Below the pieces are notes generated by a model that saw only the letters and a program-made list of their open reading frames with translations, was not told the origin of the DNA and searched no databases. Below are positions 32,468 through 44,150 of a stretch of DNA of 64,000 nucleotides, piece by piece. Where the stretch lies: the NCBI GenBank assembly GCA_050084985.1, contig JBITNC010000001.1, positions 197,780,001-197,844,000 of the forward strand, given 5' to 3'. Both the position numbers and the translations under genes were made by a program. Each line of letters begins with the position of its first letter. Positions within the stretch are counted from its first letter, which is position 1. Source of the stretch: Nageia nagi (taxonomy: Eukaryota > Pinophyta).

Positions 32468-32690
32468 GTAAATTTTGAACATTTCCTATAGTGTTTGATT
32501 TTGATAGAGATTTGAAAGTATTGGAATAGACAACATTTTTTAGAATAGAGGAAAAATAGAATAACATTATACTTAGCCATTTTTAAAATATTTTGTAGAG
32601 CATTTGATTTTGGCAGAGATTTGGTAGTGCAAAGTAGAATAAATTTTGCCAAAACAATAGAGAAATAAAATAACTTCATTTTCTTCAACA
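32468..32690. repeat. Tandem duplication, period about 112 bp
   Basis: TTTGATTTTGATAGAGATTTG and TTTGATTTTGGCAGAGATTTG, with flanking ATAGAGGAAAAATAGAATAAC and ATAGAGAAATAAAATAAC, repeat once. The duplication lies in decayed sequence without coding capacity. Confidence 0.7.
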
Positions 32691-32967
32691 TAAGTCCTGT
32701 AGGTGGTGGTTAATCATATACCATGATGAATCATAGTTAACTTAACCACATGAAGTATTCTAAATTTTAATATCTAAGTTCCCTCCATCCAGTTCAAAGT
32801 AAGTTCAAATAATTTTACTAGAATAATGTTATTTTCTTTGTATTTGATTTTGATGGGTTCATCCAAATTCATATACATGTAAATATTGTCAAAACTCTGC
32901 TAAAATATGTTTTCCTTCCAAGAAGATAGTTCTAGCTCCCAGATTCAAGTTTTCAAGTTTCAATCAA

Positions 32968-32976
32968 GTTGGAGGG
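32968..32976 (+). other. Polypurine tract of a copia element
   Basis: AGTTGGAGGG lies directly before the LTR start TGTTAATATATG. Confidence 0.7.
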
Positions 32977-33301
32977 TGTTAATATATGCGAAAGGATAAT
33001 TAAAATATTTGTATGCTTGACGACTAGTTATTGATCTTATCAGAGAATCAAATATGATACTTTGTAAATATCTAGTTTGTTACAAATATTTGAGTTTGTT
33101 AGAAGTTAGTTAGAAGATTTTTATTGAAAGAGAAGCTATATGTAATACCTCCATTGAAGGAGAAAGGGATTGAATATAGTAGATATTCCCTCTATTTTGT
33201 ACTAGCACCATTGAATATGAAGTACAACTTGCTTCTTGATCTCTTAACCATGATTTATCTTACATTGTTCTTAAATTATTGTGAAATATGTTTGTTTTCA
33301 C
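32977..33301 (+). repeat. Copia 3' LTR
   Basis: Starts TGTTAATATATGCGAAAGG after a polypurine tract. It contains a TTAGAAGTTAGTTAGAAG-type block common in plant copia LTRs. The end was placed at TTTTCA near 33301 by the CA rule only. No second copy is present in the window, so the rest of the element has been lost. Confidence 0.6.
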
Positions 33302-33696
33302 TTTAGGAATTATGAAACTTTATTAGTGGTTAATCTGTATCTGTAAAACACTTTGTAGAACAAAGTTACCTGGAATGCCATATTTTATTTGGTGGCTATA
33401 AAATAAAACTATCTGATTAGCTTGGATTTTGCTATAATAGATGCCTAAGCTAGTCTAGATATTTGTTTTACTTATTTGAAACCTACTATACTAGCATTTT
33501 AAGTTTATTTTAGTTTTGTAAGTTTATTTTCTGCACCCTTACCTTTTGGTAAACCCCAATTTGATCCAAATAGGAACTAACCTTCTTCGAATATTGAATT
33601 TTAGTTTTAAAGGTCATTCATTAGAATTATAGTTATGGCTTAGATACATGGGTGTATGTGTAAAATTACCATATCTTAACCAACACTAGTATATTA
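33302..33696 (+). other. Probable end of 5' LTR of gypsy element D
   Basis: No gene. Lies between the copia LTR and the primer site of element D and should hold the end of its 5' LTR. Similarity with the 3' LTR of D from 42355 was not seen by eye, so either the LTR end has diverged or the two ends come from different copies. Confidence 0.4.
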
Positions 33697-33713
33697 TTTT
33701 TGGCATGCCTAGT
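33697..33713 (+). other. Primer binding site of element D
   Basis: TTGGCATGCCTAGTGGGA resembles the TGGCACGCCxxGTGGGA start found inside many plant gypsy elements. It lies about 150 bp before gag. Confidence 0.6.
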
Positions 33714-33849
33714 GGGATGATCTCCTACCTTGTTCTAAATTATGCATGATTATCATATCATGATGGTGACTCTGCTTGGTTGAAACTCTTTTTATATTTG
33801 AAAAGATTGAACCCAAAAATGTGTTTAATTATTACTTCCTTAGTTTTTA

Positions 33850-35170
33850 TTGATTATGAGAACAAGAACACAAGCTAAGAAAGAAAAAGAAATCCTTGTT
33901 GTTGAAAAGTTAGAAAGATTTGTAGAAACTTTATTTAGAAAATCCAAATCTCTTTCAGATCTTGTTCATATTTTAATCCCTACTATGTTTAAATCTATTC
34001 TACCTTTTACTCATAGTAATATTATCAATCCACTTGTTCAAATGGACCAACCATATCAACCTCTTATTTATCTAGAATGGAATGCTTTTGGTGCTCTTCA
34101 AGTTGCAAATCCTCATAAAATCCCAATACAAGCTACCAAAGCTTTACAAAATTGGGATGGTTATGGGAGGACTTCTTATGAACATTGCAAGGATATTGCT
34201 GATATGGCCAAATAACATAATATAGTTCACGAAGATGTTATGCTTAGATTGCTTGCCATGTCCTTCTATAGCAAATTATTGGATTGGTATAGAACTCTTC
34301 CAATCAATTCTATCTCTAAATGGGCTCAACTAGCTAAACCACTCATTATTGAATTCAATGAGGTTAGAGATCCTTATTATTTGTTGTCACAATTTAATGT
34401 CATACAAAGGCATAGTCAAGAAAATATATTTGACTTCAACTTTATATTTTCTAAATCTTGGGCTAGAGTGTCTTTATCTGTATAGGACACATACTTCAAT
34501 AGATCTGATATTCTACCTTAGAGCATTCAACCCAAATTTAGCCTTAAGATCCATATGATAGGGCTCTAACAATTTTTAGATATATACAAAGTGCTTTGCA
34601 AGTGGAAGCCTCTCTTATTTATGTATGAAAGCTTCCTAATAGGCCATTTACACCCATCTCATATGTGACCCCAACTCCTATAAAACCTTAAATACATACT
34701 TATCCTACAATGTCTGTAATTCAAAATCATCATTTACATTAGTTGCAACTTTCGACATCGCAACCTCAACTTGCTCTTCTTGCACCATAAGCTTTGCTTG
34801 CTTCAACTTTACCGTTTCCATAGTTAGCATTTCATGTACCTGATTCAAGCAACAATGTGCAATAAAAAAATGCAAGTCAGATAATGTTTATAGAATTGGA
34901 AACACTAGTGAGAACTTTGTCAAATCAAAAGATAGTTAAAGATATTGCAAATTAGAGGTGTGACTACTATGACCAAAGAGATGATGGAGATCAAAAAAGG
35001 ATGTATCCCTATCTTGCAAAAGATCAACCATAATAAAGGGATCCATTGAGGACAAATAAGGTATATATTTCTCCTAAAGTACATATTGTTCCTTCAAATT
35101 AAGATTGGTGTATAGCTTGCAATGATCCACATGTACAAAATTCATGTCCAATTTTCTAACATCAAACTTA
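33850..35170 (+). pseudogene. Ty3/gypsy gag remnant, element D
   Basis: It starts MIMRTRTQAKKEKEI. The N-terminal block runs to 34215. The capsid-like core follows across one stop: LQNWDGYGRTSYEHCKDIAD, MLRLLAMSFYSKLLDWYRTL, SISKWAQLAKPLI and SQFNVIQRHSQENIFDF. These match Retrotrans_gag (W-Y-x-x-L-x-x-x-S-I-x-x-W). A proline/threonine-rich part with many stops follows. At 35109-35147 a zinc knuckle CIACNDPHVQNSC (C-x2-C-x3-H-x4-C) retains all metal ligands. Confidence 0.85.
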
Positions 35171-35559
35171 GTTGGTAGCAAATGATGGAGTTAGTATAGA
35201 CTATTATGTTGATGAAGGAGCATTTGAGTTGAACCTCATGATATTGTCAAAACCTGGTAATTGAGATATTGAAATAAGTTCTACAATTAGACAATTTCAT
35301 CCTTAGAAGTAAATTCAATCTCATTTGGATAATTCTATACAATCACCATCTACATATTTTTCCAAGTTACCACCAAAGAGGTCTATAGGTGAATCTATGG
35401 CTATTGATAAAATTTCATCAAAAAAATAAATTCTAAGAAAATTAGTTGCTCAACCTTTTGCTTCATTAGAAAATTAATAAAGAGAAAAAGTATCCAAAAG
35501 ATTTAGATTCCCATCCTTGAATAGGGCCCAAAGAGAAGAAGCTACTTAATTCCATATAA

Positions 35560-36130
35560 TATAATTGATGAACTGAAGAGAATACCATCAAGAGCATCAA
35601 TCTTTGATGCATTATGTATTACTAAAAAAATTAATTTGCTTAAGGTACTGTTAATCCTAAATGAAGAAGATGATGGTTGGAATTACATTCTAGAAGTAGC
35701 TACTAAATTACTAGGTATGGGAAAGAATAGAAGACCTGCTTTCTATATCTCCCTTGAATTAGAAGGTCATATTGTTCATAATTGTATGATAGATTCAAAG
35801 GCTACTATGATAGTAATGCTTAAAAATGTGTCTGATGTCATTGGATTTACTTACATTAGAGATTCCATTGGAGTTCTTTAGTTGGATGATACAAATATTA
35901 AAACCCTAGGTGTAGTAAAATATATTCCAATGAAGCTACATAAATGTCTATGCGTTTTAGTTATCCAAGATATCATAGTTGTTGAAATTCCTCAAATATT
36001 TGGTTTATGTATATCAAAAGAATTTACATTCAAATTAGGAGGGTATTTAGCTATGAATTATTCCCACATGTCAATTACTTTTAAAAACAAAATGTTCAAT
36101 ATTGTAAATGAGCATGCAACAAGTTTTTAA
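35560..36130 (+). pseudogene. Gypsy aspartic protease remnant, element D
   Basis: Two open blocks (35636-35881, 35882-36130) in one frame, split by a TAG. The first carries PAFYISLELEGHIVHNCMID followed by SKAT, where the family has the active-site D-S/T-G-A; the glycine is lysine, so the protease is dead. The second continues with VKYIPMKLHKCLCVLVIQD and the FTFKLGGYLAMNYSHMSI block, which corresponds to the conserved W-x-x-x-LGG-x-x-x-x-D-x-S end of plant gypsy protease regions. This enzyme would cut the element polyprotein. Confidence 0.82.
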
Positions 36131-36324
36131 ACTGAAAAACTATCTCAAATTAACATGATAAATGAGAAGGCTATGTTGACAAATATTGTTGAAGAGGAAT
36201 TAGACTCAATTGATTTAATTTATGAACTCATGATTAATCAAATTGAAAGTAAGGGTATAGAAAATTATGTAATTATTAAATATATTACATAATTGCAAGC
36301 TGTAACAATTCAAGAACTAAAGAA

Positions 36325-36735
36325 AAATTAACTATGGAATATGCATTTTGATGGTGCAAAGTATAAGAATGGAGCTATCATCTGGGAATGTTTTAGATAC
36401 CCTAAGTTAGGTGAAACTAAGAGGTATTATTTTATAATTACATGGATTTGTACTAATAATGCAATAGAGTATGAAGCCTTATGCTTAAGGTTTGAATAGG
36501 CAACAAAGTTTAAGATTAAATGCTTGACAATTTTTGATGATTTCAAATTGGTTATAAATCAAGTGACTAATAAATGCTTTGCTAAACATCATTATTTGAA
36601 GAAGTATAGAAATAGAGTATGAGACTTACTAAAAAGCTTTGATGCTCTGAATCTTACTGCAATCCTTAGAGATCAGAATAATGAAGCTAATGCTTTAGCC
36701 CAAAAAAGATCAAATTTGATCCTAAACATCACTGG
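36325..36735 (+). pseudogene. RNase H-like domain upstream of RT linker, element D
   Basis: Readable with three stops: LWNMHFDGAKYKNGAIIW (first catalytic aspartate in FDGA), TNNAIEYEALCLRFE (glutamate), KCLTIFDDFKLVINQVTN (second aspartate), RNRV-stop-DLLKSFDALNLTA and DQNNEANALAQK (C-terminal acidic residue). The pattern is that of a type I RNase H of plant gypsy elements. It comes directly after protease and before the linker that normally precedes RT. It may therefore be the extra RNase H described in Tat-lineage elements, not the ordinary one after RT. No RT lies between protease and this domain. Confidence 0.82.
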
Positions 36736-37200
36736 TTAAAAAGGAAAGGTATTCAATTGATATTTAAGCCTTCTCTTCCTGATAAGGATTATTTTTGGCA
36801 AGTTTTTGATAATAATGGGGATATTAACTCCTTCTTAGCTACTCAAATATTATGGTATAATAACTAAGAGTCACTGATTGAAGTATTTAGAAAGGAATAT
36901 ATTGTATAATTGAAAAATAATACCTTACCCAAAGATATTATTGCTTTTGAAGACTTTTTTAATAGATGCGATCAAACAAGAAAGGAAAAAAAATTGACTT
37001 CTCCTAAGAAATTTAAGGAGTTAGAAATAGCTCCCAATAAGATTCTTAAAGTTGGTATGAGAAATACTTCCAAAGATATTAAGGAAATTACTGAAATGAT
37101 GAAGGAATTTGCTAGAGTCATGGCATGGACCTATGAGATTTGAAGGTATTCAACAAATATGTGATTCAACACACCATAGAATTAGTGGAAGGAGAAAATC
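36736..37200 (+). pseudogene. Pre-RT linker of gypsy pol, element D
   Basis: It reads IFKPSLPDKDYFWQVFDNNG, then 36910-37143 with LPKDIIAFEDFFNR, LEIAPNKILKVGMRNTSKDI and MKEFARVMAWTYEI (family: FAWTYEDL just ahead of RT), then the start of the RT entry with IQHT-like text. The frame is lost at about 37200. Confidence 0.8.
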
Positions 37201-37765
37201 CTTTTTGACAAAAATAAAGACCAATAAATCCAAAGATTGAAGTGGTTACACACTTATGCTATCAACCCAAAAAAGCAACTTATTAGCAAATAAGATAAAT
37301 ACATAATAAATACCAATATATATTTTATTACTCTCTCAAGTGATCTCAAATGTTACAAAATGAATCTCTAGATTCATCGCCTTGCTTGAAGGGCTTTTAC
37401 AAAATTGGTGGTTTTGAGCCTCCTTGGGCTTTTACAAAGTCATTGATGATCAAGATGTAGTCATTGGCATCTAGCCTGAATCACTAGTGTTCAAGCTCAA
37501 TCACTAGCATTTCTGATGTTGGAGCTTGATTTTGATGAATCTTGTCTTATGCTTCATTTTAGTTTTAGTTCTTGATCTTTGCCAATTTTTGATGCAATTT
37601 ACCTTCAATATTTATCACTTTAGCACTTATGGACCTTGCACACATGCTAAAACAACACATTAGACATACCTGTTCTTATAAAAAAAAAATCATACATTGA
37701 ATTAAAGTATATGAATAAGTACATAAAATCAATAAATAAAAATATGTTGAGAATCTTGAAGAGAA
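37200..37765. other. Non-coding replacement of RT and integrase core in element D
   Basis: 560 bp without recognisable coding replaces several kilobases of pol. It holds short internal repeats (GGGCTTTTACAAA twice, ACTAG-GTTCAAGCTCAATCACTAGC). It could be a small insertion or filler DNA at the deletion joint. Confidence 0.55.
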
Positions 37766-38275
37766 CAATAAATGATAATAAGAGGGATTGGTATAAAAAT
37801 CTTGATCTTGCACTTTGGGTAGACTAGATCACATACAAGTCTTTAATAAAATCCTCCCCTTATATTCTACTATATGGGAAAAGACCATTTTTTCCATCAC
37901 ATATTGAGTTAAAATGAATGATTGATACCCATTACAAATGAGAATGTTTGGTTTGATGTACTTAGATAAAATTTGAGAAAATTCATACAAGGAGATTTAG
38001 AAAAGAAACAACATGGTTAAAAAATGGTTTGAAAAAAAATATGCTTCTGATTTTTTTTTTAAGCCTGATAACCTAGTTCTTAAATAGGATAAGGATAGAG
38101 CTAAGCCTGAATGCCACCAGAAGTTTGATTTGTTTTGGTTTAGACCATACATCATTGCATAAGAAATCCAAAACAATGCATTTGGGTTAGATGGAATGGA
38201 TGGTTAGATCCTTCTGATTACGATCAATGACCAACATTTAAAGTTCTATACAACTATTTGAATATGTGACTTATG
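37766..38275 (+). pseudogene. Gypsy integrase C-terminal remnant, element D
   Basis: Readable with stops and frameshifts: ILLYGKRPFFPSHIELK (family: SPFxLVYGxEAVxPxELxxP), MVKKWFEKKYASDFFFKPDN, DRAKPECHQKFDLFWFRPYI (family: KxxGPYxI) and INDQHLKFY (family: VNGxHLKxY). This is the part after the catalytic core. Confidence 0.8.
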
Positions 38276-38499
38276 TATTATATGTTTATATTTATTTTAA
38301 TTCTTGCACATTTTTTTGAGGTGCATATTTTTGCATTTAATAGGGTAGATGCATATTTTATTTACTTTAACCCATTTGAAATCTATTATCTTAGTTATTT
38401 TTCATCTACAATTTTTCAAGCCATTTGGATTCATAGGGTTTATAATTTTTAGAGTTCGATTCTGCCCATTGCTAGTACTTATCCAATAGTCTTGTGAAA

Positions 38500-41400
38500 A
38501 TGTGTAAGTTTACTATTGTTCAAACCATTGTAAATGATAGGAATGAGAATTTCTTAGATACAAATTTGTTGAATAATGAGGTTGATTTAAAAGCCAAAAC
38601 CTTAGAGTCCACAAACACCAAAGATAAATAATTATGGGATTTGATATATGAAACTAACTTTATTCTTCCATTTTTGTATGAGAGATTTCATTTGTGCCTT
38701 GAATGAGTAGATGCCTTAAGTAAAAAAATATTCCATGAAACTAAAAATGTGAAAGATAACTAGGGCAATATTATTCTTGATTTAAGTTGAGATACCATGT
38801 ATAATACTTTTAGTCAACCCAACAACACATTAGACTTAATCAGTATAAGGGTAGCTGCTAAAGACACTGAGAAATATTTGCTAGATTGGTTGAATTTATA
38901 TTTTTTGAATTCCATCATTGAGAAGAAAAATATATACAAGAATTTATGGTTTAAACCCGATATGGTTTGAATCTTCATTATCTTATCTAGCTAGCGCATA
39001 TCACCACAACATATAAAATAATCAAACATTATGACAAGTATCATCAATATTGGTTTGAACTCATTAATTATAGATTAGCCATCCAAATGGAAAATAAAGA
39101 TAGACTCAACCAATTTCACTATCCTTCTTTTTTGTGTTGGTTATTACTTCATCAACATCCAGGGGCATTCCCAGATTTATAGCTTAATCAAAAGAATACA
39201 AATGGCAACCTAAGGAGATTTGATCAATGGACAAAGGTATTATGTTCAATGAGTCATACTATGATTTTATGACATATTTCCTATTTTTGATTCTTAATTT
39301 CATTTTTGGTACTAATTTACCAAGGTTATTCAAGTTAGCTCTTTCATATTTGAAAATGGATAAATTTAAGAAGGGAGATTACTATTTTACAAAAAATTAT
39401 ATAGTCATTTTTCTTAGCAGATTTGTGATAAAGCTATGAAATTACCATTTTATGTTTTCAACTGGCTATTCATCATGGAAGTAGTAAGACAAGAGGATTA
39501 TATTGAAACCATGTGGGGAGTTATGAAAGGGAAAAAGAATTTGTATATATATACCCTTGGTTTTGATTCAATTCAAGCTCGTCATATGAATTATTGGGAG
39601 AATTTGACCACCAAGATGAAAAGATTATAATTATTTCATATTGTTGTTTCATGATTGTATGATCCATTAGGAGTTTTTTCTACACACCTAAAATCCATCA
39701 ATTCAAAAGCTTTTGATTTTATGAGAGTTTCAATGGATGAATTTAAAAATTATTAGAATAATAAGGAGATAGGACCTTTTTTTGGCTAGATTCAATGTTA
39801 AAGTCCTCATGCATGGCATTATGGTGGTAGAATTATACAATCATGATTGATTTTGCTACTGCTACAGAGAAAGAGAAAACCTTTCTAAATCATTTACATA
39901 AATGTTTGGATAATTATGACTTCTTTGATCATAAGAAGAAGTATTTTACTCAATAAAGGATTGAAATCAAACAAAAATCCTTATAGTGGATGTTCGAGCA
40001 AGATAAAGCTTTTTGCAAGGCATATGATAAATAATTTGCTTCCAAATAGGGGAAAGGTCTAGAAAAGAAAAGTACCAGAGTAGTGAAACTTTTAGAATAA
40101 GATAAAGGCAAAGGCAAATTGAATTTAGAAGAAGAAGAATTGAAACATATGTAGAAAAAATTGGAAGAAGAAGAAGATAAGAAAATAAAAGAACAAGAAA
40201 AGAAGGATGCTACATTGGTAAAGAATATTGAGAAAGAAGATGCACTAAAGAGAAGAGTAAAGAAAATAAAAGGTAAAGATTAGAAAAAAATATATAAAAG
40301 ATTAAAGAAAGTTAGAAAATCAAAGCCAAAGCTAAAAATCATCAAAATGAGCATTGAAGGGTCTACTACTGCAGATGATGAGCTTGTTATTACACAAACC
40401 AAAGATGTAACAGAGGTAGAAAAATATGAAGCTAATGGAGATGATGATTCAAATACTACTCAACCTTTTACTATTAAAAAGAGGAGAAGAATTCATAAAA
40501 TATAATCTTTTCCAAAATATACATCCAAAGGTGAAGGACATGAGCAAAAGAAAAGAATCCCTTGTCTGATAGTTCAAGAGGAGGAGAAAATTATGGGACA
40601 AACATAAGGTGAACCTTCTCAAGTTAATATAATTTTAGATAGTCCTCAACAAAAAGAGATAAGTGTTGGATATGATATTGATGAATATGCTCTGATCATT
40701 ATTCCACTCATTTCCATCTAAAGGATAGATACTTTTTAGCAACTGATTGATTTTAGCAAAGTCAAAAAATCTAATGAAGAATGGCTTGATAAAATGGGAA
40801 AGAAAGTACCTAAAATCCTCAAGCAAATTCAGTTGGATACAACTGTAGATATTAGGAATTAGATTTTTGAAACTTTTGCCAAATAGGTCGATTAGTCTAT
40901 AGGACAAGTTTCAAACTTGCAAGGCATTTCTCTACAACTAAGATTAGACGAGATCAGCTAGATAGATAAAAGGAGAATTATGAAAACTAACATGACCTTA
41001 ATGGATTTAGATGTAGTTTTGCTAGAATAGAAAGTGAAGAAACTTGAAAGGTATAAGGCCTCAACTGATAAGAAAGAAAAATTCTATTTAAATCAAATAG
41101 CTTTGTTAAATAAATAGATTTAAGAGCTACAGGATGCAATGGAATCTTTAAAGTTAACAAAAGATTTAGAAGAAAATGAAGAAGAACTTAAGAAAAGGTA
41201 AATATGAAAAATACCTTGATATATGGATTTAGAGTTAGAATTAGATGCTTTAAAATCCACTCTAAAGAATAAAGAGGTGGAATATAAAACATTAGAATAT
41301 GTAAAGAAGAATATTTAGGATGAATTAACAATTTTCTAGGATTCTTGTACAAAGAAAGATACATAGTTAAAGGTTATGATGGAATTTTTTGCAAATATGA

Positions 41401-42106
41401 AGATAAAGTTTAAAGGGAAATTGAAAACTTAGGAACAAAATCTAGTTTCCCAATAGACATAGGTACCAGTGTAGATAAGATTTTCAATTGAATCATTAAA
41501 GGGCATCGAATTGAATTATTAGGGTAAGGTAGTTCTAATTTTGGTTTTATTACATTCTGTTAGAGAATATGTTGTATATTATGATATGCAAATAGATAAA
41601 TAATTTTTTTTTTGATAACAAGGGAAAAGTTGTAAAAATGAATAATGAAAATGTTGAGATCATAAAAGTCATGAATAAAAAATAAGCAACAAAAATGGGT
41701 ACAAATGACTCATATGATCAGATTTTGGTCATGACTATAAAGGTTGCTCATTCATATGAATTGAAAATATGCACTAAAAAATGTATGAAGTCATTGAACT
41801 TAGAGATAAATAAGTTGAATAATTCTCTAAAGGTTTTTGATAGAAATAAGATGCCTCCCTTCTATAAAGAAGATAAAAATGTTTATACACTTGAAGAAAT
41901 GAAGGCATACAATGATTGGGATCAGAAAGAAGATAACAATTCTGTAGACTATATGAAAAGCAATTTTGAGGACAAGTTCCTAAAGTTTATTCATGAAATG
42001 AACAAGAAAGAAGCATGGGAAACAAAGCTATGCAAAATTAAATCCAACATTAACTTGAAAATAATTAATCAATTTCTTTCATTAGCCCTGCTCATTTAGA
42101 AGATTG
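38500..42106 (+). pseudogene. Accessory coding region of gypsy element D, unknown function
   Basis: 3.6 kb between integrase and the 3' LTR behaves like one decayed long frame. It starts at ATG 38500 (MCKFTIVQTIVNDRNENFL). The N-terminal third holds EKYLLDWLNLYFLNSIIEKK and hydrophobic blocks (39227-39439, 39436-39630). The middle (40080-40500) is lysine/glutamate-rich with RRVKKIKGKD and IKKRRRIHKI, like nuclear or RNA-binding tails. The last part (40700-42099) is helical, with heptad-like leucines, and ends with a 134-codon open block. Premature stops are mostly TAG at glutamine positions. I recognise no family. Extra frames at this position are known in some plant gypsy lineages. Confidence 0.6.
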
Positions 42107-42340
42107 AACTTTTGAATAATGAAAAGTGGTCAAAGGCCCTTACAGTTTTGTTAAAGGATGGAAAAATTGAAGTTATGTTCTATACATATTGATAGAGTGT
42201 CATAGTTTTTCTTGAGTTCATGATTTGGTAATACAAATCCACTAGCTAGTCACCAGAACTGAAGTATTTTCTTACTTGTTTTATTATACTTTGAATTTAT
42301 GCTTTGATTATCTCTTATCTCAAAAGCATCAAAACATATT

Positions 42341-42354
42341 CAAAGTGGGGTATT
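42341..42354 (+). other. Polypurine tract of element D
   Basis: CAAAGTGGGGTATT lies directly before the LTR start. It matches the one at 31925-31940 on the other strand. Confidence 0.85.
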
Positions 42355-43108
42355 TGTTAACACCTATTTTTTTTTTAATTTAATTAAAATACCCTTTTAG
42401 GTATTCAAAATTATTTATTTAATTTATTAAATAAATGTTGTTGTCCATGTGCACTCTCATATACCTTTATATTTAATGGTAATAGGTCGGATTGACATCA
42501 AAATAAGCATAAGGATGAGCCTTAGTACTAAACCTATTGCCTATAAAGGTGGAGGGATTTTGCATGATCAAAGATATGACATGACATGATCTCAAATCCT
42601 TGATAGGTGGCAATATATTTGTGCCATTATTGATGGGTGTTTCTTAATTCCACCTATCATTTTTTGGATTTTGTTATACTATAAGCTCTGCATTCCTATG
42701 ATCTTTCATCCATTTGTGAGCAAGATTCCATGCATCGAAGGTAGGGTGATAAAATCAAGTGAAAGGGAAAGGTATTTTGGAATGGTAACTTGACAAAATC
42801 ATTGTGTTCCTAGCATCAACACTAGGTTGAGGTTAGATTCATGACTTCATTTTCCAAATAAGCTCATCATTCATCCTCTTTTGATTGGATTTTTCCTTCA
42901 TTCATTATCACTGGTAAAATATAAGTTTATTTCTTTTGAAAACCAATTTTGAATTGTTAAGGTCAATTAGGTTATTGTTATATTTTATGTCATCAATTTC
43001 CTATTATTTCATGGTTAATTGGTAAATTTAATATTATATAGATAACCCTAATTATTATTATTTTAGTTATAATAATTTTTATAATCTTATTACAATTATA
43101 TTACTCAC
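42355..43108 (+). repeat. 3' LTR of gypsy element D
   Basis: Starts TGTTAACACCTA and matches the split minus-strand LTR 26815-27104 plus 31831-31924 over at least 350 bp. It has a TATA-like CCTATAAAGGTGG near 42540. The end is uncertain and was placed at ACTCA near 43108. Confidence 0.75.
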
Positions 43109-43137
43109 CCCCTCAACCCCCTCCTAAAATGATTATT

Positions 43138-44150
43138 TCATCATCCTCAAAATCCTCTGCTCAAGTGGTGGCTAAAGCTCTAACATCTCTAGGTGAAGTG
43201 GACAATGAGCCTCATTGGCATGGAAAGAACCATAATAAGAAGATAATTTCATAAGAATTTAAAACCTCACTGTTGCCACAAGTGGAGAATGGGAAAGATA
43301 AGAAGAAATAATTTATATACTTACTCACTAATAAAGAAGCCTTCTCTACTATGAATTTATGAAGATCTACTGTAATGCATTAAACTTGTAGGATTCTATA
43401 TGATAAGGATTGTAAACCAAGAGAATGAAAGAGAAAATTGGAAAGGATGTGGATTGTTATTAGGAGGATTCCCATGGGTATTCCAAAGGATAATAGGTTA
43501 GAAATGAAAAAGATTGTGATCAAATATGGATGGAATTTCTTGGATAAAATGAAGACAACCATGACTAAGAAAATGTTGGCCATGGAAATAAATGGATATG
43601 CTTATGTTACTGATCTATACTCTTTTTTTGGTTATCATCGATGGATGAAAACTCCTTCCAAGTGTGGAAATGGAGTGTAGGATAGTGTAGAAACATACTT
43701 AATAAATGATGAAACTTTTTGATATTTTGTAATATAGGTTTTTGGGTCCTATATAAAAAACCTTTGTTATGTAATTTTACCCTTAATAAAAAATTACAAT
43801 CATATTACTCAATATTAAAAAATATTATTGCAATTAAAATATGAGAATTTGAAGAATGAAGTTAAAGTTCTTAAAATTCATTTAAAAAGAGAGACAAAAT
43901 GTTCTTCACACAATTGAATTAAAGGATACTTTAGTTCAATTAAATAAGAAAAACAACATGCTAAAGGCAATTATAAGATAACATGGAATGGACCTTAAGA
44001 TACTATGGAATAGAAAAGTTGAGTTAGATTTGATGTTGAGTTTAGCAGGTGATATTTCAAGGGAAGATATTTTAGTAGATGAATTAACATTTTAAGGTCA
44101 ATTTTATTAGGGGCTAATAATGTATTATTTTTATCATGTTGAATAATATT
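43138..44150 (+). pseudogene. Unrecognised coding remnant, basic then coiled-coil
   Basis: It begins MIISSSSKSSAQVVAKAL, continues past stops to the open block 43438-43680 (RMWIVIRRIPMGIPKDNRLE, MEINGYAYVTDLYSFFGYH), and further on (43820-44090) reads LKYENLKNEVKVLKIHLKRE and NKKNNMLKAII, a probable coiled coil. Stops are again mainly TAG and TAA. Its style resembles the accessory region of element D, but I could not align the two. It could be the accessory frame of another gypsy copy or a degraded unrelated gene. Confidence 0.45.

Larger units (their letters stand above)
33697..43108 (+). mobile_element. Ty3/gypsy element D with accessory region, defective
   Basis: Order on the plus strand: primer site, gag, zinc knuckle, protease, RNase H-like domain, pre-RT linker, a foreign or deleted stretch, integrase C-terminus, 3.6-kb accessory region, polypurine tract, 3' LTR. 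RT and the integrase core are missing. The gag-protease-RNase H-linker style resembles the Tat-type lineage of plant gypsy elements, in which extra RNase H domains and extra frames are known. All frames are broken, mostly by TAG and TAA. Confidence 0.8.
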
